Part shown: positions 57,101 through 64,000 of the stretch, piece by piece
How the letters are laid out: every line of letters begins with the position of its first letter
Position numbering within the stretch: the first letter of the stretch is position 1
NCBI RefSeq assembly: GCF_000003815.2
Contig: NC_049985.1
Span: forward strand, 7,748,066 to 7,812,065
Reading direction: 5' to 3'
DNA length: 64,000 nt
Source of the DNA: Branchiostoma floridae
Taxonomy: Eukaryota; Chordata; Leptocardii; Amphioxiformes; Branchiostomatidae
The notes under the pieces: generated by a model
What the model was told of the DNA's origin: nothing
Seen by the model: the letters and a program-made list of their open reading frames with translations, nothing else
Databases searched by the model: none
Program-made: the position numbers and the translations under genes

Positions 57101-60100
57101 AGAAAGAAAAAAGGAGACCAGCATCCCCTTCTCCATCCTACCCAAGTCCACCCCCCGTCTGGCCAAACTTGGTACGTCCTCACCCTTCAGTGTTGTCATG
57201 GAGAGGGTGGACGTGGCACCTCACTTTGTGGTGCAGGACAAGGTCACAGTGGTGAGTAAGATCTTGTTTTTGTTTCTTATTGCTAGTATCAAGATCAAGA
57301 AGAAGTGATTACAATTAGAACTGGAAAGGTAACATTTGCAAAAACGAACGTATAATGTTGACCTTCACATGATGTAGTCTAATACTGACTACTTTTATTG
57401 TTATGTTTATTCTTACTCCAACACATTCATATACATGTATATGGTGACCACCCCCTCCAGTTCTGGTGTGCTAAGCCATTTTGCTACATTTTGCAGCCAA
57501 ATACCACAGGCTCTTTGCTTCTTTATCGGTAACCATGGAAACAGCTGGCTGGCCCAGGACATTGACCTTATTTGTTTTGAGAAGAGGAGGAAGAAACATA
57601 GCAAAAAGAATATAACAATCTTCATTGCTTGCCTTGTGATTCTTCTGACATTTTCCTTCTGTGTCCCCAACTAGGCGAACCACGTGTCTCACCTGGAAGT
57701 TGAGCTGGAGACCAGCCTGTGCTCGACAGAAGACCACCCCTGCCCAGTGTTCGTCCCCACCCCGGGGGTCAACGCCCTGCACCAGCACGCCGATGTGGCG
57801 TGCAGGAACAGGGAGAACACCGGTGTGAGACACCCTGAGAGGGAGTCAGCTGACCATGCTAGCCTGGTGCTGAGTCTGTGTGTGGCTCTGTGGGGAGACC
57901 TGCCAGACCAGGACAGGGAAGATGGGGAGGATGGTACATATGATGCTTACATTACTCTTAATGGTTTAAGTGGTTGAACAATTTGAACTTCGTTCCAACA
58001 CAATTGTAGATTCCATCTACCTGCTACCTTTGATTCACTGTTGACATCATCACTTTGATAATTCCTTTGTGTTGGAACAAAGCTCAAATTGTACAACTAA
58101 GGATTCTACCAACAGATGAGTTTTCATTGGGTTGAAGGGGCTTTTAGTTTTAAAATTACATGTATTGGGTTCTTGGCCTGTAGTGTGTTTGTCTGTTCAA
58201 CATTTTACAGGCCCATCATCACATAATTTTTTTTGTCCTGGAGACTGCCACTTAAACACAAAAATCCTTATTGATAGCTTTTCTGTTGGAGGATCATCTG
58301 TTGCTCCATAGAATAGGTAACTTGTATTAACCGTTAAACATACTTCTGCCCACTATCTTGTTGACAGTTTGTTTTGTCCTCACATTTATAGGCCTTGACA
58401 TGACCAGCTATGCATACCACATGGCCAGAAGAGAGGCAGTCTCCCATTGGCTGATGAACCAGGCTCAGGACACCATAGAACAGGAAGTACAAGACTCAAA
58501 ATTCAAGGTCAGATTCTTTTTCAAGAACGCCATAGCAAATGAAAGTGTTTCATTCTTCTCTATGTGCCATTTTACAAAGTTCTAAAACATTACATTGTAA
58601 TAGTTTGATGAATGAATTTAAGTCCTGAATACATCTCTACTGCTTTTGTAAAAAAAGAATCGTATTGACGCAAACAATTGATGTAAACTCTGCATCATGT
58701 ACCACTATATAATACTGTTTACAATTAATTAAACCAATCAGCCAATGTGGCATAGCGATTAGTCACTTGTTACATAGAACCCATTATCATTGTTATGTTT
58801 AAACAACTATGTAGATATTAGTTTTGATATTCTGTACATATAATAATTGAACCAACCTGCCTTGCATTGTACCTTGCATTTGCGCAATAAAGATTGAATT
58901 GATTTATTGTATTTTCTAATGACCTGAATAGGAGGGTGGGCACACAGATGCCATCTTCAGTCTTCTGAGTGGGCGCCAGATCAGCCAGGCTTGCTCATTG
59001 GCTCAACAGTCAGGTGACCACAGACTAGCCCTGCTATTGGCACAGGCCAGTGGTAGCCATTTTCCCAGGGAACTTGTAGGGAAGCAGCTCAGTGATTGGG
59101 AAGAACTAAAGGTACTTTTTTTCATACATTTAAAAATACATGTAGTAAGAAGTTTTTTATGCATAAAGTGAAAGTAAGAAGTCAATGTGCTCTGGAAAAA
59201 ATATCACAGTTTGAAAGTAAAAGCAACCATTGCTTAAATGTTTCGATCAACCACACACTGTTCTTTACTGTTTCTTTGAATTTCAAAAACTTTTCATTGA
59301 TTCTGGGGACAAACTTTCACACAATGTTTTAAATGAGGACTATCTATTGTTATTGCATGTGTTGTTAATTTTTGCTGTATTTTTTGGTAAAGGCTGACAG
59401 ATTCATCAGTGACTCCAGACTGAGAGTGTATGCCCTGCTAGCGGGGAAGCCTGTGTGGCCGACCACAAATGGTGAAATCAACACCTGTGAAAACCTGGAC
59501 TGGAAACGAGCCCTGGCTGTACACTTGTGGTAAGAAGAAAAGCAGTACCGTTATATGTAAAAGCTTGATGGATCTTAAAGCATACATGTAAATTTTAAAA
59601 ACTCAGTTTGGATGTACTAGTACCACTTGCTTCTTTTTCAGCACTTAGAATTTTTACATGATGGAAGTCTTTGGATTGAACTTAGACAAGAGTAAGCTTA
59701 AGTACTGTAGATTGTTGGTATATGTCTGCTTCTCTTGTGTTCATACAGGTACTTGTGCACACCTTCAGCCACTGTATCTGAAGCTCTTCAACTGTACTGT
59801 AAGGCCTTTACGGTAAGCCGCCTCTTGTGTGTTTTATGTGTTTTAGATTCACAGTGGAAACAATTTTTTAATACAGTCGTAATACGTTGGAAATGCATAT
59901 GTAATGTCCTACAGCAGCAAAAATTAAACCACCTTTAAAGCTTGAAGATTTCAGTATTTCTGGAGAATATGTCTCTTCTCCTTAGTCATTTTTTTTTTTT
60001 TTCATTATTAAACAGAAGAATAACTCTGACTATGGGGAGTACGCGAACCCTCCCCTTCCCCCATACCTGGAGCGGAGTGCGGACAGATCAGGTGACCAGG

Positions 60101-63100
60101 AGGACCGGTACGTGATCAGGGACATGTGTTACCACCTGCTGCAGCTGTACGCTGACCGGTCCCACCAGCTGGACAGACTGCTGGCTCCCACGACGTCCAC
60201 ACCTAACCAACTGGACTACAGACTGAGGTAAAGATTTCTCTTATCTGATTTTTCACTGAACAAGACTTCATCCTGTTTTAACTCTTGTGCTGGATAGAGT
60301 AGTGAAGTAGTTTGCAATTGTGATGTTTGGTAAATTTTTTAGCAAACTTGCAGTGCTTTTCCTTTTTCGTAGTTAGGCTTTGGTGAAACATTGTTTGGAT
60401 CTGAATCTTGAAATGGTTTTAGAGATTAGAAAAGTGCTGTCTTAAAAAAGGTCTACACATGTACATTGTATCAGTGTTTTTTTTGTCTAATTGATAAATC
60501 GACTGATACTTTCAGCATTTAACTTTTATGCGTCTCTTAGTCCACACCAAGGACTGAATTTTGTGAATAATGTCCTTCAGATGCAACATAGCCCAAAATG
60601 GATGAGAGAGCACACAAAAAATGATAACAAGGGAAGTACAAATAATGAACACACAGAACTCTTTAATCAGGAGGAAGTATACCCTTACTTATTATGCCAT
60701 GTTGTCTTGTTTTTCAGCTGGCTGGTGTGCCAGGCGCTGCAGGCGCTGGATTATACGCACCTGTCTGAACACCACCTGAACACCATCCACGCCGGCTACA
60801 TCGCCCAGCTGGAGTCACTGGGCCTGTGGGAGTGGGCCGTGTTTGTGGCACTGCACATAACTGATAACAGCAGGTACGTGGAGGGCAGTGGTGTTCACCT
60901 GTTTGACTGAATCTTTCACTTTGTTCTGACAGGAGGAAAGAGGATTATCCAGAGTATACAGTTTATATACCTGGGGTCCAGGCCATACAAACTATACATT
61001 TTTGACTTATACACTCTTTAGTGGACCTCAAGTTTATGTCCCGTCCAAGAGATAATCAAAGCTAGGTACTCACAATCATCTTCGTCTTCGTGGACTCAAT
61101 GGATGGTTGGTCTCAATTGCCTTTCCCAAGGGTTCAACATTGGAACCAGCTCAGTATTCCGACCAGGACTGCATATGCATTTATTTGATCCTATTATATA
61201 CATGTGGTGTGGTAAGAAAAGGCTGGAGCAAGACATAGTCAAATTGTATATAGTAGATATACTGAAGTGAACTGTTACGGATGAGAGTACTTGTCTTTGA
61301 ATTGAAAAAGAAAATGCAGTAAAAAGTCATGCTTCAAAGCATTCAGCAGAAAGTAAATCTTCTGTTCCAGCCATCTAGAGCTGTAAGTTAAACTCTTAAC
61401 AACTATGTTACAAATAGATAGAAATCTAGTACCTCATTTTCTGATGATTTTTGGTGAGGTTGTTTTTCTCGTTTTCCCGACAGGAGAGAACTTGTAACTA
61501 AAGAGCTGCTGTGCAGACACTGTAGTCTGTCAGAAGAGGAGGCATATGTACAGAAAGAAGAGTTTCTGCAGGAGAAACTAAGAGTGCCAGTTGTATGGAT
61601 ACATGAAGCAAAGGTGGGTCTTCATGAGCTTCTCTCTGACACAAAAGATCCACTATTTAATCTGTTAAAACATGTGTATACATAGGTGAATAGAAAACAT
61701 TGTAACATCAGTTCCTCTGGTCAAAAGAACAATCAAGGAGATCAACAACAAATCTTTGGTCCTGTTTATGTTAATTTATGGCATAATGATTATAGATGAC
61801 AATGAAGAAATATTCTAAATCAGTACCGACCAACCCGATTTTTTAAACACTGTTACTGTAAGGACAATGTTTTATTTTGTTGGCCTCTGCTGTAGTTTTG
61901 TCAGAAGTTGTGTACAGTGTATTAATCCTCAAAATCTCAACACATAGGCATTTGCTAGTAAGTAGTATAATCCCTCCAAACAATGTTTAACTTAGGACTG
62001 GTAAGCTCAGTTTACTGTTCCTAATAAGTACATTGTGTTTGGTGTGCAGGCTCTGAGGGCGCAGTATGAAGGCAAGTCCCACGATGAGGCCTGGCACCTG
62101 CTGAAGGCTGGGAAGTGGAACGCCAGTCACAGGATCGTACTGAAACACCTGGCTGCAGATGCTATCATCAATGGTAGGTGACAACAGGGGGATTTTTGTG
62201 AATCTATTAGAATGATCTCTTCCCTTCCTCTTTCAAAAATATTTGCCCTATATTCATGCTAATGTTTGTCCTGCAATGTCCAACCCTTGCAAGATGGGGA
62301 ACAACGGATGCTTAACCGCATAGTGAGTGTATGAGTGAGTGAGTGAGTGAATGTTTGTACAACATATACATGCCTATACATGTAGTTTTTGTCAGTACCA
62401 TCAGTGCTATTGGATGGATGGATTGATGAATTGAATGATTGATTGATTAATTAATTAATTAATTGATTGTAGTTTTTGAGGACAACAATACACAGATGCT
62501 TACTGATCTATTACACTTTTTATGACAGAATTTTTATGAAGTATTTTTATGTTGTCCATTTCCTTGTACAGAAGATTACGAGTATCTGAAGGAGTTCCTA
62601 GAGGAGCTGTCTCCCCCTGACAGGTCCTCTACCATCCAGGACTGGAACTTTGGAGGGAGGGTGTTCCTCGACTACATTCTCATCAATAATGCTTTGGTAG
62701 AAATGGCAAAGGTAGGGAAAATGTGATCTGGCACAGTGCAATGTCTCATCACACCAACTCACTCACTCTCACTCAGCTCCGCTTGCTCACACCAACCATG
62801 GTTTAAAAGAGAACTTTTGTTCTTTAAATGCACCCTCGCACTTCAAAAGCATAAAGGTTTTATTTTTACCTAAAAGAGTTTCTTGGCTAGGTTGTACTTG
62901 TAGATCTTTTGCTCTGTAAATATAGAATTACAACGACTGTCCAATACTGTAGTTATTAAAGCTGAACAGAGCATGTGATTCTGTATTGCAGGAGCAGTTT
63001 TCTTTTCTGTATGTCCCCTGTTGGGACAGTGGCAACACATAATTTTAAGCTGCAATTCACAGCAACTTCATGACAAGTGACAACCATTCATTCCTTTATG

Positions 63101-63568
63101 AGCATTGTAATTGTATGTCTCTGTGGAAAATAGTTCGGAACGAGGTACAGTTAGCATATGACTAAACATAAGACTGTTTGCACTGATACAAACTTATGTG
63201 ATGTACAGGGGAATTCCAGCAGCTATGACCTGGAGAGGCTCCATCCACAGGTGACATCCCTGTGCAGTAGGATTGAGAACATCCCCTGCCTCACACCTAA
63301 AGACAGGTAGGGCAAAAAACAAGTCCATGTACTTAAATTTACTATAATATAATTGTATTCTTGTAGATACTGAACAAAATGACATCCTAGTATCAGCAGA
63401 TACTGTGCATGGTACATGTACATTATTGTCTACATGTGGACTTGAAATGTAAGTTGTGTCTGCTATCCATCTTGACTTAATGTTAACATATTTTTCATTT
63501 TCAGATTATGCCAGTCTGAAATGGCCAAGAAAGCAGCCAGCTTCCTTAGACTAGTGTTGGAAGGACAG
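39167..63568 (+). CDS. NUP98: NUP98-NUP96 nucleoporin precursor (last exon(s) outside the window)
   Basis: Thirty-nine coding exons join in consistent phase to 1834 codons, against about 1817 in the human precursor. The order is GLFG/FG repeats, GLEBS (Rae1-binding), more FG repeats, linker, autoproteolytic domain with HFS/KYGL, then the Nup96 helical region. Family knowledge: the precursor self-cleaves between F and S of HFS, giving Nup98 (permeability barrier, mRNA export through Rae1) and Nup96 (scaffold of the Nup107-160 Y complex). The start ATG at 39167 encodes [11 protein letters not shown], within the exon 39061-39212. The last exon seen, 63505-63568, ends at a GTTAGC donor in phase 0, so a terminal exon is missing to the right. 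Exon coordinates are given in the part-entries. Introns carry many transposons and are otherwise ordinary. Confidence 0.95.
40839..41245. mobile_element. hAT-like MITE, copy 2, in a NUP98 intron
   Basis: It is homologous end to end with 35223-35655: start TAGGGCTGAGTATCGGTAC, end GTACCCACCCCTA. The flanking 8-mers CGGCTCAG and GTCATCAG match only in their last four bases, so the duplication is decayed or lost. Copy 1 looks younger by this criterion. Confidence 0.88.
43409..43832. mobile_element. MITE with CAGGGCTC ends and clustered GGTGCAC motifs
   Basis: It starts CAGGGCTCAAATTC and ends with the complementary GCATTTCGAGCCCTG. ATTGG flanks both sides (43404-43408, 43833-43837). The ends hold at least nine GTGCAC palindromes in the form TTGGGTGCACC, a typical subterminal protein-binding pattern. 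The superfamily is uncertain (5-bp duplication seen). Confidence 0.8.
44756..45208. mobile_element. Mariner-like MITE with TA duplication
   Basis: Ends CAGTCAAACCTGTATTA and TATAGACAGGTTTGACTG are inverted repeats flanked by TA on each side. Internal TAGTGGCCACC-type subrepeats occur in both halves. It lies in the intron between NUP98 exons 8 and 9. Confidence 0.88.
46755..46990 (-). mobile_element. tRNA-derived SINE in a NUP98 intron
   Basis: The minus strand starts with a tRNA-like head: A box TGGCCGAGTGGG (exact consensus) and B box GTGAGTTTGATCC, 50 bp apart, followed by an unrelated body. It is not a functional tRNA because no acceptor pairing or CCA-side stem was found. Confidence 0.85.
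48877..48957 (+). other. Candidate 81-nt cassette exon of NUP98
   Basis: An acceptor TTGCTTAG and a donor TAGGTAAA bound a fully open 27-codon segment ([20 protein letters not shown] followed by TNIPVSR). It enters and leaves in phase 2, so it can be skipped without a shift. It lies between the KPIPETP and DDSIIALN segments, where human NUP98 has a short variable spacer. Confidence 0.65.
49274..49674. mobile_element. MITE with 36-bp inverted repeats
   Basis: AGGCCTAGGAAAAAAAATGT continues with TGTGTTTCCTGTTTC at the left and is mirrored exactly at the right end. Subterminal TAGGGTCGG/TAGGTAGGG motifs follow. The target duplication cannot be fixed. It is in the NUP98 intron after exon 49094-49239. 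Confidence 0.8.
50937..51866 (-). mobile_element. 5'-truncated non-LTR retrotransposon (RT) in a NUP98 intron
   Basis: A 308-codon intact minus-strand frame encodes the RT C-terminal half: [13 protein letters not shown] (motif B region), FVDDLN (catalytic box), [11 protein letters not shown], and the downstream [16 protein letters not shown] and [12 protein letters not shown] region typical of CR1/Jockey-related elements. The N-terminal RT and endonuclease are missing (break near 51866). The frame has no stops, so the insertion is fairly recent. The 3' end probably lies between 50640 and 50937, but I could not find its tail or duplication. Confidence 0.88.
52776..52790. repeat. Poly-G run in a NUP98 intron
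   Basis: About 15 consecutive G after a T run. Confidence 0.9.
54009..54280 (+). repeat. Tandem duplication that copies an exon's splice acceptor
   Basis: Copy 1 (54009-54134) and copy 2 (54177-54280) share CAGTATTTACAGAAA, CAGACAACCAACATTGCAGG and TGTCCTCAGGTGAC. Copy 2 contains the real acceptor at 54274 for the NUP96 exon; copy 1 has an intact duplicate acceptor at 54129. Confidence 0.88.
55060..56087. mobile_element. 1.03-kb nonautonomous hAT-like element
   Basis: Ends TAGTGGTGCGTACCG and CGGTACGCACCACTA are inverted repeats. The perfect 8-bp duplication ATCTCGAG lies at 55052-55059 and 56088-56095. Subterminal TTCCGGTTCAGGTCCGGACT-type repeats occur at both ends. No transposase frame is visible. 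It is in the intron between NUP96 exons 54876 and 56242. Confidence 0.92.
56176..56191. repeat. (TG)n microsatellite
   Basis: A short pure TG run about 50 bp before the acceptor of the exon at 56242. Confidence 0.9.
57973..58097. repeat. Small inverted-repeat element
   Basis: Arms of about 31 bp (GTTGAACAATTTGAACTTCG... and its complement near 58068-58097) share CGTTCCAACACAA with two to three mismatches. The total length is about 125 bp. It lies in a NUP96 intron. Confidence 0.7.
62325..62470. repeat. GAGT and ATTG/ATTA simple repeats
   Basis: Short (GAGT)n, then GGATGGATTGATGAATTGAA and (GATT)n/(AATT)n runs, in a NUP96 intron. Confidence 0.85.
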
Positions 63569-64000
63569 GTTAGCTTCTTCAGCCTTCTTTGTTGTTTGAC
63601 CTATGTGTAGATTTTATTTGTATTACATACTTGGTAAACCACCAAATAAGATTAAAGTAAACCTTACAGCATTACACACCAGGTTTGTACTGAAGGGTAC
63701 AAGCTGCATATTTGGACAGATTTTGTTGATGTTTGTATGAGGCAGTACCATTTTGATATCATGCCGAATGCAGGTATTTCACTGTTCAGAGACACAACAT
63801 TCTACATGTAGCTTGTCTGGTGTGTTTATATTCTTTCCAGTCCACTCATATGAATCATATGCTTAATTATGCACCAGTGTATTGAAATCGTACAATGTCT
63901 TTCAGTAGCTAAATGAATAATCTTACAGTCTCTTACCAAAGTACCCACTATCAAATCCTGTTTTACATAATGGATCTGTCTCATTGCTGATAATCAAATT
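63569..64000 (+). other. Intronic sequence of NUP96 to the window edge
   Basis: No further exon is seen after the donor at 63569; the terminal coding exon must lie beyond 64000. Confidence 0.7.

Larger units (their letters stand above)
52991..63568 (+). other. NUP96: NUP96 part of the precursor
   Basis: Exons after the cleavage site: rest of 52979-53083, then 53368-53533, 54275-54421, 54876-54992, 56242-56670, 57103-57251, 57675-57933, 58392-58507, 58932-59111, 59393-59529, 59749-59812, 60016-60227, 60718-60873, 61484-61613, 62050-62173, 62572-62711, 63209-63306, 63505-63568. Landmarks: Gln-rich start, [17 protein letters not shown], the Nup96-defining [16 protein letters not shown], and helical repeats with [12 protein letters not shown] and [15 protein letters not shown]. 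About 50-70 C-terminal residues are missing. Family knowledge: Nup96 binds Sec13 and Nup85 in the Y complex. Confidence 0.93.

Overview
This is a eukaryotic nuclear genome window with intron-rich genes, GT-AG introns of a few hundred bases to about 1.6 kb, and many short transposons. The gene content is N4BP2, a TRIM-NHL gene, an LRR plus death-domain gene and NUP98-NUP96. Together with a dense mixture of LINE, tRNA-SINE and MITE copies, this suggests an invertebrate deuterostome, most likely an amphioxus (Branchiostoma). The species call is inference; the gene families are read directly from the translated exons.

Layout. (1) 1-12561, plus strand: an N4BP2-like gene, open to the left edge, in 16 exons with intact splice phases: P-loop kinase, two CUE-like helices, DUF1771 and a C-terminal Smr domain. 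Its probable long 3' UTR runs to about 14.6 kb. (2) 15237-16844, plus: an intronless gene for an unrecognised protein with a Cys-rich head, glycine-rich hydrophobic segments and tandem repeats. Its upstream region is a 60-bp tandem duplication, and the sequence after it is a diverged copy of the end of the N4BP2 3' region. (3) 18763-23788: a TRIM-NHL gene (RING, B-box, NHL) split after its 12th codon by a 5'-truncated LINE inserted in antisense, with a clear target-site duplication. (4) 23.8-28.8 kb: gene-poor, with a decayed RTE-like LINE. (5) 29191-34100, plus: an LRR gene with two phase-compatible C-termini, one a death domain. (6) 39167-63568, plus: NUP98-NUP96, recognised by GLFG repeats, the GLEBS motif, the HFS/KYGL autoproteolysis site and the Nup96 helical region; the last exon(s) lie beyond the right edge.

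Mobile DNA is the other main content. I could delimit nonautonomous DNA transposons by terminal inverted repeats plus target duplications of 9 bp (MULE-like, perfect 87-bp arms), 8 bp (hAT-like, three copies), TTAA (piggyBac-like), TA (mariner-like), probably TAA, and 5 bp. There are also two tRNA-derived SINEs, a truncated RT in a NUP98 intron, and a shared LINE 3' module ending in GATACA repeats.

The genes do not form one pathway. N4BP2 and NUP98-96 are housekeeping-type genes; the TRIM-NHL and LRR-death genes belong to families that are expanded in innate immunity of basal chordates. I found no rRNA or tRNA gene, no CRISPR array and no prokaryotic-type system.
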